From Isoetes taiwanensis (Eukaryota > Streptophyta > Lycopodiopsida > Isoetales > Isoetaceae), in contig JAJEKV010000109.1 in NCBI GenBank assembly GCA_021234155.1, forward strand, positions 404,252-468,251: a stretch of DNA of 64,000 nucleotides, written 5' to 3'. The notes under the pieces were generated by a model, which saw only the letters and a program-made list of their open reading frames with translations, was not told the origin of the DNA and did no database searches. Below are positions 45,973 to 57,879 of this stretch, piece by piece (the stretch's first letter is position 1; each line of letters opens with the position of its first letter). The position numbers and the translations under genes were made by a program.

Positions 45973-47700
45973 GTTAGTACCCTCAAGAGGTCGGTCATCC
46001 CCACCACCGCCCTCCGAGTGAGCCTCCACTATGCCCCCCCACCATTTATTGCCTCTACCTAGGGTTCGAACACTACCACCCCTAGCATTGCCATTAGTGG
46101 GACGATCACAGATACCTCTGCCTGGGGTTCAGACATTATCATCTTTGACTCTGCCATATGGAACTCCATCTGTGATATCTGAAACACTAACACCTCCAGC
46201 ACCTGGGGCTTGGTCACAATCGCCTCCTCCAACAACAAGACGATCTGGGATTCGACCTCCAACCGGGGTTCGACCAGTACCACCACCATGACCACTCGCA
46301 TGGACACCTCTAGCTGGCGCTCGATCACTACCACCCCCATGACCACTCGCAAGAATACCTCTAGCTGGGGTTCGAGCACTACCACCCCCATGAGGATCAT
46401 CACAATCAACCCTACCAGGAAGAACGATGGAAGGAAACATGCGCTGAATCTCGGGACCATTCAGTAGCTGCAGTCGGAGATGAAAATGCCAAGAACCACT
46501 ATGGACAGGTATAGAAGTGGGCAGAGGCTGCAGAGCAGGCAAGGCAACACATATCCTAGGTGCCTGAACAATGGAATGAGCTAAGTGAACCCCAGGACCA
46601 TTCGCCATAGAAACCAAGAACTCAGGAACCAACATATCTGGAGGCAAATCCATGATTTGAAATCAACATGGGATTTTTACAGCTGTCAAAGAGCTCGTGG
46701 ACGTAGCTGGAGTATAGAACTGATACAGGACATATGCCTCACCTAAGGCATCAACCCCCGCACCAAGGACTCAGCCTTGAACATAATGAGGAAAAAATTA
46801 TTAGGCAAGAATTTCAAAGACTGGTACCTGGGCAAACCAATCTGCCTCAAATGTCCAGAGAGCCATAAGCTAAACCTTCGCGTGTCCAAAACTATCCCAG
46901 TGAAGTATCCTAGTACTCAAAGGAGACCAAATTCTCTATAGTCTGAACATGTCGAGCATGGTCTATGTCTATCCAAGGATATGCTGGAAGCACTGCTCGT
47001 AAGTCAACTGAATAATGATCGTCCATAAACTTCATAGCCTCTTCCACCCGAGCACTTCTATGGTCCAGCACCTTACGCCTAATCCAGTCTGAAAAGCCTG
47101 GACGAGTGAGACGGGATACTATGTCATTTGTCCTCCAAGCTGGATGTGCAGTGTTGGTAGTTTTAGCAGCCTGAGAGGTGTCTAACCTCACTCCAGGTGA
47201 GTCTGAAAGTGCGCATAGAGGATTTGCCTCCCTCTGAGTCGCTACATCTACATCACCTTCCTTGGCAACCTCCTCTCTAGGCGCAGATGTAGGGGTTTAT
47301 AGATCCTGTTTCACATGACGGCATGCTTGAAGGAATATGGGTTGGAGTTATCGGCACACAATTTTCTGAATTTTCTGAACTGAATTGAAAGGAAGAGCAA
47401 TTGACATACCTATCTACTGAGGGTGACTCTAAAAGAGCCTGCATATCCCTCAACAATTGCCTTTGCGGTTCAATATCCATAGCATTAATTGCTTCCTTCT
47501 CACCTCCTATTAAATTGAATGCCTCTCTTTGTGAACCAAGATTTGCAGTTGGTAAATCCTCTAGTGATTCTGACACGACTGCCTCCTGTGATCTGGAACG
47601 ATACTGCACATCCGTCTCCAGCTCAACCGTAGCCAATCCCTTTTCCTTAGGACTCTTCCTTCTCGCCATCTCATGCGGTTTCAACCCCAAACCGGGAATC
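45973..47700 (-). pseudogene. LINE-1 ORF1-like region, 5' part
   Basis: The minus strand from about 47690 encodes MGLKPHEMARRKSPKEKGLA and an acidic, Ser-rich N-terminus. Then comes a segment around FSDWIRRKVLDHRSARVEEA (47100-47045) and a Gly/Arg/Pro-rich region with repeats of the type GGGSxRTPARG (46400-46250). Frame breaks occur near 47190, 46900 and 46130. It is assigned to ORF1 because it lies upstream of, and contiguous (minus copy B) with, the LINE endonuclease. No CCHC knuckle was seen. Confidence 0.5.
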
Positions 47701-48119
47701 TCAGCAGACCCAAGAGCCTTAACGTGGGAAATTTGTCTCAGGAGCCATGCTGGCCGAAATTTTCCGATGAAAATCCGGCCTAGCTACAGACCTGAAAACC
47801 TAACAAGCTATAACCGTTGGAAAGCTCTCTGAATCAGCTTTTCAACGCACCAAGAATCGCCTGATTCTGACACCGGATGCTCCAGATACAAACGAAAATG
47901 CAAGGCGCCATCTCTACATGGCGCTTCTAAGGGCTCCGTAGGGGTCCAAAATCCTTGCCCCCACGACCGATCCCTAACGGATAGTACTGGGCCAGTCTTT
48001 CCATTTTCTGAACGCCCCTATGCATTAGCTTCATCTAGAGGGATCCAGTCTGGATGGCTGCATTCTCGACCCACGAGTCGAGAATAGGAGACAGTCGAGG
48101 ACTCTGGCATTGGGAGTCG

Positions 48120-48604
48120 AATTTATAGCAACATAACAGGGGGTTCCAGGGGAATTTGATATGGATGTAAAAATAACAATTCTTGAAACCTTCGACTATA
48201 TATCCCTGAAACAATTGAATGGGTTGTTATAAAGAAAAACGTAGATTCAAAGTAAAAAATAATCACATTAGCTCACTGGGTGTATTAGTTAAAGTAGTCT
48301 TATTAGGACATTGAGTTATTTTGGTAGAGGTTCGAGCCCCTGTATTTCATATTCTAAAATCTTAGGCAAAGCCGTATAGAGGTTCGATATTTTCTCAAAA
48401 CCTTAGACAAAGACGTATTTCATATTCCAAAATCATAGGCGGCTCCAATCATAAATGACTATAAGCAAAATGAGAGGTGTTCACAGGCCCCAATATATGA
48501 GCTGGGTCATAGGATGGACGAATCCGACGACTATGATAGTCCAAGTGCACCTCGTTTAGAATAGAATAGAATAGAATAGAATAGAATAGAATAGAATAGA
48601 ATAT
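48120..48604 (+). mobile_element. tRNA-derived SINE with (AGAAT)n tail
   Basis: Same family as 15905-16330. Box A is tagctcactgg (48269-48279), box B ggttcgagccc (48329-48339). It ends cacctcgttt followed by about nine AGAAT repeats (48557-48604), a LINE-type 3' tail. It differs from the left copies by a short insertion around 48370. Confidence 0.72.
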
Positions 48605-48769
48605 ACATTAACGTCCCTCAGGCCGTGAGGCCCCCGGACTTGTGTAGCATCCTGCGAGCTCCCAAAAAGGGTGTTGCCAACAAACAGACGCATAGGTTTA
48701 TGTAGCCATCTAGCGGGCTTCTCTTGTTCTTTGTAATACCCGCATCGTGTTTATAGCTGGCTTCTTGGC

Positions 48770-49880
48770 CATACACAATGCATCGTTATAAACAGTTTTG
48801 AACTGTACTTTGTGGGCCTCTCTGATTCGCCTCAACAGTGCTTCTCAGATTATTAGCCCTCTCTCTTTGTGCACCCCCCGGTGTCTTATTATCATCTCTT
48901 TTATAGCTTTCACTACATCTGTGAGTGTCTCTTCTTTGTCCATCAGTGCTGGGAGTGGGAGATCCCACCTGACCTTGTTAAATTTGGACCTTATGTCTGT
49001 GTAGACCGGGCATTCCTTGACCATATGTGCTTCGTCTTCTATTTTTCCTGAGTCACATAGTCGACATATTCGCTCTGCTCTATCTATTTTTCTCCATCTA
49101 TCTTTCTCAATTCAGAGGTCGTGGCTCTCCATTCTGAACCTAGCCAGTGTTCCTCTGTTGCTTCTATTCAACATGTTGCTTTTTGTATGCGATATGTCCT
49201 ATCTGTCCCCCTGGATTGAAGGCTCCCAGTAGCCAGTCTGCTTTAGGCCCTGTGTGTTGTGCTAGCCAGCTCCTCATTGCCCTGTTTGTCCATTCTTCGT
49301 CCCATCCATCCGCTTGTATAATATGGCTTAATTGCATCCCCATGCTTGCCGTCCACTTCGCCACTTCGTTAAACCATCCCTTGCCTGTTACTATGTGTTG
49401 CTTTGCTGATTCCTCTATTGCCAATGACGATAGTTTGTCCTCTTTTCCATAACTGTTGTCCTTTATTAGGTACCTGATTGTTCTTTTCCATGCTCTCACT
49501 TCCATTGGCTTTTCCCCTGTTTCATATATGATTGTTGCTAATGATGTACCTGCCTTCACCTGGAATTCCTATCCGTGTCATTGCCTCAGTATTCCTTCCT
49601 GTTTTTCCCATTTCTTCTCTGATAGATCTGGCCCCCATGTCTCACATCCGTACAGTTGTGTTGATGCTATTAATGTGCTAAATAGGTATGTTTTGATTTC
49701 CCAGTTGGTGATCCTGGCTTTGTTGTTCTGATAATTCATCCTGATGTAATAATTGCCTATCGCTGCTTGGAATCTGTTGTCTGCCCCTTTTGACCACTTC
49801 CCCCCACCATGTGTGTCATATCCCAAATACATGTACCATGTGGTTTCCTCTAGTTCTTTTGATAGTGGGTTTGTGACTTT
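48770..49880 (-). pseudogene. LINE relic of a different clade, ORF2 C-terminal part
   Basis: On the minus strand: KMYLGYDTHGGGKW (49832 downward), TYLFSTLIASTQLYGCETWG (the RT thumb/connection region), EVRAWKRTIRYLI, then RICRLCDSGKIEDEAHMVKE followed by a Cys (about 49070-49010), a C-x2-C...H...C zinc motif typical of the LINE C-terminus. Spacing and sequence differ from the zf-RVT of the two L1-type LINEs here. Frame breaks occur near 49570 and 49140. The upstream RT core and endonuclease are not recognised. Confidence 0.68.
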
Positions 49881-49986
49881 GGTGCACCAATCGGAGGATT
49901 AGATCCTCACTATCTTGGTGTACGATTGGGGAGTTGTCTCCCACTATCCGTGCTTGGCAACCTCCGTCTTTCCACTTTCATTTTAT

Positions 49987-50360
49987 GGGGCGGAGAAGTT
50001 GATGTCATTTGCTTAGTGGTAGGCACCAGCCGATGGGCTATTTCCCCACTGTCACGGTGTATGGCGGAGACATCCGTCTCTCGTCCCATAGCTTTGCCTC
50101 CCCTATTTGCACCATCTACTCCCCGGTTCCCTTGTTTATTCGTTTCCTTTTCGTCCATCCTTTGTGGTTGTTGTATCTCCGGGGCGGATAGGTTGGTGTG
50201 CGTAGCTTAGTGGAAGGCACCCGGTCGGTGGGCTAATTACCCCACTACGTCACGGTGGATGGCGAGGAGGCGTCAGATCTCTCTGTCCCCATCACTTAGC
50301 CTCTCCCTATTTGCACCATCTTCTCCTTTTCACTGTTTATTAGATTGTATCCGTACATCT
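49987..50360. repeat. Diverged tandem repeat, 194-bp period, two units
   Basis: Units start ggggcgga at 49987 and 50181. Shared landmarks are gcttagtgg, aaggcacc/taggcacc, gtgggcta/atgggcta, ccccact, gtcacggtg, atggcg, tatttgcaccatct. The tagcttagtgg segment resembles a polymerase III box A. Confidence 0.7.
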
Positions 50361-50664
50361 TTCTTGTATCTTTTTGCGTTCCGCTGTGAGATATTTGAAT
50401 ATAAACTGGAAATATTTGATCTCTTTTATAAACTTAAGAGCTAAAGAAATCTCGGAACCAGAGAGAAGTAGAGAGCAAATTAGAGTGGCTAACATGCCAG
50501 AAAATGTCTTTCCTAAATGCAATGTCTTGAAATCAAGATATATGCTACCCCAAGCTAACAGGATTTGGTCATTGCCTTGATTGAAAATGAAACGAAAGAA
50601 AACTTATCCGGAAGTCGTTAGGTCCGTGGTGCAAATCTTACAAAAGCGCCTTCTTATCTTTACA

Positions 50665-51909
50665 TTAGCCTGGGATCATCCTAGCAGAAGAAACTCCATT
50701 TGAAACTCCATTTGGAATACCACCATTTGGAACCTGCATTCTTACTGCCCTTAATTGAGGCTGCTGCTGCTGCTGTTGAATTTTCTGATCTTGATATTGG
50801 TGTGGCCTCTGCGGATGCCTCGGTGGCAATCCCGGTGTGGCGGATGATGGCAACGCCACATCCGCTGCGCCCGCCGGACGGCGCCATTGCAGAAAGTGCA
50901 ACAAGACTTGTGTGCAGACATTTGCATGTTGGTGGTATTCATCCTTGGTGGTGAATAGTATTGCTGAGATAATGATCTCTGAAAAGTAACTTTATGACAT
51001 CTTGGTGCATCTGTATGTACATGCTCATTCCCTTTGCCTGTTGTATGTTGTTGTATATACACTCGCGATTACAAGCATGGCAATTATTCTGCAATTCCCT
51101 TGCCTGTTGTATGTTGTTGTATGTACACTCGCGATTACAACCATGGCAATTATTCTGCAGATGTTGGCTGCTTTGGTTTTTGCCATCCACATGATTCATA
51201 TGATGAGCCATCTCCTCCTTTCTTCTATATCCATTTTCCAAATATGTGCTTGCTTGATTGTACCTATGCTCCTGCCCTTTTTGTCTCTCTCTTTCGTTCT
51301 CATACCTCATATCACTATGCTCTTCACAATCAAACCCATCTTCCATCCTATGATGCACCATAAATGGAGTATATCCATTTTGTTTTGGGCTACTATATCC
51401 ACAATACATAGGAGACTCATCTGAATATCTGTCCCAAGCAGAGAATTATCTATTCTCAGAACCCCATTCCCTAAATGCTCCCCAGAATGTTGCCTCTGCA
51501 ATTTGGGACCCTGCACTTCATGAAAAGGATGAGTCTGAGGTGCAAAATTTTCATACCCATGCCATGACTTATTGGCGGTTAAAGACATCCGGTTACAATA
51601 TTTCCATGATAAACCCCTTCTAATCGAGAGAGATCGTAACCCGGAGGAAATCTGTAATCTTGAATGCTCGAAATGCCATCCAACATATCGGCACATGATG
51701 CTTGTTAAGAACAAATAGAAATATTTTCAGCCCGTAAGAGAGCCCCGGTTGGCTTGGATTCTTGCGTATTCATCCATCATATTCTCCATGTCTTCCTCAC
51801 TTGTGACTGATATGAGGGCATCAAGATCTTCTTCAAGCATTTGATACTTGAGCAAGACAATATCCCCAACATACTTAGCTACTTTGCTCATCAATTCAAG
51901 ATAAACCAT
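50665..51909 (-). pseudogene. PB1 (octicosapeptide) domain protein, partial and frameshifted
   Basis: The minus strand from 51909 reads MVYLELMSKVAKYVGDIVLL, then YQMLEEDLDALISVTSEEDM and ENMMDEYARI, the second half of a plant PB1 domain (family: LKYQLPxEDLDALISVxxDEDLxNMMEEY). The usual final strand (R-(L/I)-x-(I/V)-F-L-F-P) is present as GLKIFLFVLN but in a shifted frame at about 51730. The first half of the PB1 (Lys cluster) is absent upstream. Further 3' are frames with RYENERERQKGQEHRYNQ and a duplicated block QNNCHxCNRECxYNNIQQA (51170-51040), then a Gln-rich end (QQQQQQPQ, about 50780). Plant PB1 proteins of this type include Raf-like kinases and kinase-less members; no kinase motif is visible. 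Either a decayed gene or the 3' exons of a gene with assembly errors. Confidence 0.6.
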
Positions 51910-51919
51910 AGTTACACAA

Positions 51920-52580
51920 AAGCCGTATCCTTGGACAAACTAAATCTTCCGATTTCACAGAGCTTTGAAGAAGAAGCAAAGCCCAGCTCCTTGGGAATCA
52001 AATCCTGGCCGAAATGCTGCCATTCTGTTTTTAGGGTAAAACTAGAATGGAGAAAAAACCTGCTTGCCATCGCCAGCACGCCTTAGCCCATCATCCGCCG
52101 GATCGCGCCATCGCCAAAGACGCCAAAGACGCGCACACAACACGCCATCATGCGCCATCGCCCGCCACGCAAAGACGCCCGCGCCGCATCGGCCGATCGC
52201 CCGACCATCGCCCTAGGCATCCCAACAGTCCCCTTCATATCGTAAATCATAAATAATAGGAGTTCCATTCTTGTTGAACTCTTCCGGTTCATTCTTGTAT
52301 TCTTGCTTGCCCTCGGGCCATTGTATTCTTGATCTTCATTGTATATCAGATTCTTTGCTGATCTTTGTGTATTTCTTGTATATTTTCCATGCATTTTCCT
52401 TGCTTTCGTATAAGTTCATGACAAGATATGCACTGACCCGTATTAGGAAAAAACATCAATTACATTGTGGATGCATCCTAGTAAGGATAAAAATAAACTA
52501 AACCTCTGAAATATTATAGAGAATTGATTGGTCTTAACGTGACGTATGTGTTGCATATTAGTTATGGATTATTCACTTAA
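51920..52580. other. Intergenic with a GC-rich island
   Basis: 52080-52220 is a GC-rich patch with many copies of cgccatcg/cgatcgcc-type motifs amid AT-rich surroundings. No gene was recognised. Confidence 0.4.
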
Positions 52581-52785
52581 TTATCTTTGCTTAATGGCCT
52601 AGAGCTTGCCAATATGTTTCCTGATGTTGAGGCCTTTTCTGTTTATCTTGTCTGCAGACCCTCCATTCCCATCCCTCCTCCTGCTTCTGTCTCCCCTACT
52701 TCTACTTCCCATGCTGCCATCCCTACTCCAATCGCTCCTGCACCTGTCCTTGCCATCACCCTTTCTTCGTCTTCTACCCTAGCCA

Positions 52786-53100
52786 TTGGCACACTCCCCG
52801 CAGCCTATACTTGTCTTTCTTCTGACCAAGAAGAGGCTGGACATGATTGCATGCAAGCAAGAGCGCATTGAAGAAGAATGGTCCATTACTCGCATGAAAA
52901 AAACCGCTCGGAGGAGGAATAGCTTTGCACCACAGCCTTCTGCATCTGCTTCTCCTAACCCTGTTGAACCAACACTCCTCACCACTGTTACTACACGTCC
53001 AATAGCATCGCAGCCACATTGGGCTGATCAAGTGGATAATGAGTCTCATGTACAAGTTGATATGGACTTAGAACATCCTCCACATCCACCTAATCAATGA
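52786..53100 (+). pseudogene. LINE-2 ORF1, C-terminal part
   Basis: About 104 codons open, with a basic coiled patch (TRMKKTARRRNSF), a Ser/Pro/Thr-rich segment and an acidic end (VDMDLEHPPHPPNQ). Its TGA (53098-53100) overlaps the ORF2 ATG (53097-53099). Confidence 0.5.
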
Positions 53101-56100
53101 AGTTAATCTCTTGGAATGTGCGGGGGGTTGCCTCCTCCCCTACTAAAAGGAGCAGGTTGTCCATGGCCCTGGCTAGGTGGGACTCAGATTTCATTTGTTT
53201 GCAAGAGCATAAATGCAAAAAAGAGGATGCCTACAAAGTTCTTTAGTTAATCAATAGGCGCATTACAATGTTACGATGGCGGCCCCTGGACTTCGGCAAA
53301 AAGGCTGGTGTCCCCCATGACATGGAGGAGGACTATTTACGGTGTCATTTACTCGAGGTTGATGATTTGGCGGTGGATCATAATCAAGTGGTTTGATAAA
53401 GGGCAAGAATGGGGATTGGTTAATGTGTCATAATCGACCACGTCGAGGAGAGCATTGTGGGCTTCTTTATGCGTTCCAAATACCGAGGTTAATTAGGCTC
53501 CCACATTGTATGGATCATGGTGGGTGATTTTAACATGGTTGAGCTTGAGCAAGATAGATGTGGCGGAGGTGCAGAGATAGTGCGAGGGGCTTTGAGCGGG
53601 AGCAATGGCACCGCTTTAATGCAAGATTGTGCTTCATAGAAGTTGAGGGTCCCTCAAGTTTTACTTGGTGTAATGGCTGGTTGGGTGGTGGTAGAGCATA
53701 TGCAAGACATGATAGAGGCTACTATAATGCTTTGGTAGCAACCCATTTTATACGCTTTTCGTCGTGAGAACTTTGTTGAATCTTGCGATTTCGACCATAA
53801 TCCACCGATATTTCTCTTGCTCTCATCACGGTGGTGTATCTTGCATCTAAGACATATTTTCAAGTTGAATACATTTTTTCTTGAAGGATGAGGAATTTTG
53901 GCGGGGTTGTAGAGCGGTGGTTCACTTCTTTCTCTCGTCCGCGGGGGCATGGCGGTATTGTTGATGCTCTTCTCTTTGTGGTGAAGTCTTTTGCTAAAGG
54001 TTGGGGTCATGAACGGGCTTCTTCTAACCAGAGCCTTCTGCTGGCTCTTTATCAACAACTTGAAGCATGCAGGTCTATTGCCCCATCAGATGGTCATGTG
54101 GAGAAGCAAATTTTGTGTAGCATTCGACAGATGGAATCTGAACAGGTGCAATTCGCTCGCATTAAAGCTGGGTTGCAATGGTTCAAGGAGGGAGACCGGT
54201 GCACAGGTTTTTTCTTTAGAGCTGCCAAAACAAGAAAGCTAGCTGCATCTCTTCAGTCTCTGCAGATTCAGGATGGGCTTGTTGTTTCAGATCCAGCTGA
54301 GCTTAGAGGCTTTTTGCATAATCCCTTTTCAGCTTTCTTCACTGCTCGGCGTCTTCCCTTTCAGTCGGATTTTCAAGCGGCTTTGCTTGTTAAGGTTCAT
54401 CCTATAGTCACCAATGAGCAAAGGGCCACTTTAGAGGCTGAGATCAGCTAGAATGATTTAGCCGAGGCCATATTTTCTCTCAAGAGGGGCAAGTGTCTGA
54501 GTCTTGATGGTATTCCAGTGGAATTTTTCCAGGAGTATTGGGATTGGCTTGGTGCAGATGTGTATGATGCTTTCAGGGATTTTAAAAGACAGAGGCACCT
54601 GGATAAAATCCTCAACTCTGGTTGCATCTCCCTTATTCCGAAATGTAAGGATCCCTCTTCCATTTCAGATTGGCGCCCCATTACCTTGTTGTCCTCAGTG
54701 TACAAGATCTTTGCTAAAGCTTTTGCTCAGAAGCTTTGTGGCGTGCTTACTGAGTCCATCTCTTCCAAACAATCAGGTTTCTTGCCTCACCGGTGTATCT
54801 TGAATAATGTGGCAGCATCATACGAGGGTCTCTATTGGGCTAGAATGCATGGTTACCCCATTGTATACTTGAAGCTGGATTTTGCAAAAGCATATGACAG
54901 TGTTGACTGGAATTTCCTAGAGCAGTGCCTTTTACGTCTTGGTTTTGGTGTCCAGTTCACAACAGACGTTATAAAACTTCATTATTCTGGTCGTTCTTCA
55001 GTTCTTTTTCAAGGAGAACCATCGACATTTTTTCAGGTAGGACGTGGCATTCGCTAGGGCTGTCCTTTGGCACCGCTGCTTTTTACAATTGTGGCGGAGA
55101 TTCTTTCTCAGGTATTCTCTCTTGCAGTGCAGGAAGGCATCTTGCATGGTCTTCCCATGAATAATGGTTCACAAGAGATTTGTAATCAGTATGCGGATGA
55201 CACTTTCTTGTTCTTAATGGTGGATGAGCAGAATTTGCAGAATGTCATTTCCTTGTTGGACAATTTCTCTTTGGCTTCTGGTATCTTTGTGGGATGGCAA
55301 AAGTGTACTGCCTTGTGGGCCCTAGACTCTCCAGTGCCGTCTTCTGTGGTTGCATTTCCATGGAAGGTTCTTCCTCATGGGAAGGCAACTAGGCTTCTGG
55401 GCATTCCAGTTGGTATACACCTCTCCTCTGAAGACGCGTGGGATGTCATTATTAAGGGGTTGGAAAGGCATTTGTCTGGTGGTCCACGACTAAGTTATCC
55501 ATGGCTAGTTGTGTAACTGTGGCAAAGTCAGTTCTGAGTGGTACACATGTCTATATGGCATCCATCTTCCGGCACCATGAACAAAGATGCGACTCATTGT
55601 TAAATCTTGTCGGGAACATCGGGGTGGCACTAAAGAAGGAGTTGATGTTAAAATTAGTGGGGCAAAGTGCATTATGCCTAAACTTTGTGGGGGGGGGGGG
55701 TGGGGATGATTCCCTTTCTTCTCCAGAGTAAGGTGTTGATTTCTAAGTTCATACGGCAGATTCTAAATAATGCTGATAATTCTCCAAGTCTGAGTCTCAT
55801 TCACCAGTCTTTACAGATGTGCATTTCCTTTGGCTCTCCATCCATTAAGCCTCTCCTCCCATGGGCATTATTCTATCCACTTTCTCCATATCCTAATGCA
55901 TCTCCTTTCCTCAAGGGGTTGCTAGCTGCTTGGGAGACTGTGCGCACTTTGTTTCAGTTCCATCCAATGGCCCACACAGATCCTACAACCAGTTGCTGGT
56001 GGATCCCTTTGGGTGACGACCAGGCAGATTGTCCCCTAGTCTCTTCTATCCATCCATTGACGCAACGTCAATGGCAAGCAACAGGTGTGCTCAAATATCT

Positions 56101-56875
56101 GCATGGTATAATGAGACAAGATTGTTGACGTGGAATGCGTTCAAATTGAAGTTCCTCCTCCTTCGTTGGGACCGTGGCATTTGGAAAAAAGTAGCTGCTA
56201 CACTTCCTCCACATCCACAAGACGTGGCTCCCCAGCTCTGGGTGGTTCATGGCAATGTTAAGGAGGAGCACCTGGTGCACTCGATGTATGCGGTCCTGCT
56301 TCATTCTGAAGTGTTGCCTCCATTGCCAAAGTGACCTTTAGTTATCCCTGAGCCTCATCGTAAAGCAGTTTGGCGATGGGTATGGGATAAATTGCTCCAT
56401 CCTAAGCTATCTATTTTATGGTGGCAGATCACTCATAGATGCATGCGGGTAAACACTGTTGTTCATCGATTTCGTCCAGAAGTCTCTGTGATCTGCCCTC
56501 TTTGCATGCAGAGGGATGAGACAATTGAACACTGTTTTTCTTGTGCACCATGTTCGACTTGCTTGGCAGTGGCTTTTGAGTCTTTTTCATTGTGATTTGA
56601 ATAGTTAACAGGTCCTATTGTCAGTCTAGCCTAGTTCTTGGGACAAGTTGGCAAAGAGGGCTTTTCATTTAGCATCTGCTTGGATCATCTGGTCCATCTA
56701 GAAGAAACGAAATCTCCTCATCTTCAAGGGACAGGTCTTTTCAGATACGCAAGTGCTTAGCAATGCTCGTAGTCGCATTGTGAAGGCGTACAAGTGTTCT
56801 TCCTTAAAGGACGACGTCAAAAGTGTCATTTGGGAGCAATATCTTCAGATTCAGACCTACTCATAGCAAACAGTT
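53097..56875 (+). pseudogene. LINE-2 ORF2: endonuclease, reverse transcriptase, zf-RVT
   Basis: Starts MKLISWNVRGVASSPTKRSR with CLQEHKCKKEDA, the APE-type endonuclease. VGDFNMVELEQ follows near 53522; frames are broken at 53250-53900. RT: LQWFKEGDRCTGFFFRAAKT (54175), DGIPVEFFQEYWDWL (54508), WRPITLLSSVYKIFAKAF, LKLDFAKAYDSVDWNFLEQC (54870-54930), then GRGIR, TAG, GCPLAPLLF (stop at 55055-55057 replacing Gln), QYADDTFLF with the catalytic YADD at 55190-55201, FPWKVLPHGKATRLLGIP. C-terminal zinc segment: LWWQITHRCMRVNTVVHRF, CPLC, HCFSC (56410-56560). TAG also at 54449-54451; frameshifts near 55500 and 56130. YADD is intact, unlike LINE-1. Confidence 0.87.
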
Positions 56876-57251
56876 GTGCTCGTGGTGATATGTATTCTCT
56901 GCTTTTCTATGTTATGTATGTGGTGGGCAGTGTTGCTCTAGTGGATATCTTCTCCACTGGGTTTTGAGTCCCCCATGTACTCTTTGTATTCTTTTGAGTA
57001 ATAAAGGTCCACGTTCATAAAAAACAAAAGGGGGGGGATTATTCACTTCCTTTAGATGATATGACATAAAACGTACTATCTATATATCTGTAAGAGCAAA
57101 TGCGAGGCAAAATAAGAGCACCTATGCTTGGCTACTGTTTCTTTCTTTCTACACTTATACTTTATTCTTTAGAGTCCGCTTAAGAAATAGTGACCATTCA
57201 TGCATGTCAAACCAATAAGCCTTTTGAATGAAACTTTACCTGATGTATTTC

Positions 57252-57302
57252 TGTGACGACCATATATGAATTTTAATCGTATATATGAAGATGGTCGTCA
57301 CA
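57252..57302. repeat. Terminal-hairpin-like palindrome TGTGACGACC...GGTCGTCACA
   Basis: A 51-bp inverted repeat beginning TGTGACGACCAT and ending ATGGTCGTCACA, with internal atatatga symmetry. It resembles the hairpin at the 5' tip of the H3-carrying family's LTRs in position of TGTGACG and length, but the arm sequence differs. No matching LTR end was found. Confidence 0.7.
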
Positions 57303-57314
57303 CGGTTGCAAAAG

Positions 57315-57395
57315 GTAGTTGCATAAAACAAGGTTTGAACTTTTGCAATTCTCTAATTACGAGACATACACCTTTACCAAGTGAGCTACCAGTAC
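57315..57395 (-). other. tRNA-like sequence (degenerate)
   Basis: The minus strand has tagctcacttggtaaag (box A and D-loop like), a tctc/gaga stem around a 7-base loop, and agttcaaacc (box B like). The acceptor stem does not pair, so this is a tRNA-derived repeat or pseudogene rather than a functional tRNA. Confidence 0.4.
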
Positions 57396-57879
57396 TTCTT
57401 GAAAACACCCTTGCATCTTCTTACCTGTTTCTAAGAGGTTTCCAAAACATTGTATCAAGTATATCCAGTTTTTCAGCATATTTCTTGCGTACGTTCCAGT
57501 ATTTTCTCTTGCTTTCACGTAGGTCAATGAAATTTTGAACCGGAAATTATTTACCAGTTCTAGTCTGCTTTGACGCAAAGTTACATCTGTCTTCATATTT
57601 TGTATTTGCTATTATGGAAAATGTTGACTTGAATCCTGGCTACCAAGCCAACCTCATAAAAATGCCTGCCACAAGGGTGATCAGAACCTCCAGATCACTA
57701 AGGGTGATCAATCCTCAAAGCAAAAGATGGATTAGAATAGAGCAAATTGCAAAAAGTTCAACTGTCCCTGAATTTTTGACAGTATTGAAAGTGCCAAGTT
57801 TGCTTATCTATATCTTGGGATCCGTGCAGTGAAACTTATTCAAATTTAGAATCGTGAGAAAAGAGGAGCAGAGGATGCG

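Larger units (their letters stand above)
52600..57030 (+). mobile_element. L1-type LINE (LINE-2), degraded, nearly complete 3' end
   Basis: ORF1 end, ORF2 (endonuclease, RT, zf-RVT) and a 3' UTR ending with the plant-L1-like gtactctttgtattc, then taataaagg, then a short A-rich tail at 57018-57028. It is a relative of LINE-1 (shared KAYDSV, FLEQ/FLSS and LLGIP blocks) but a separate copy. The 5' end and TSD could not be placed. Confidence 0.85.
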
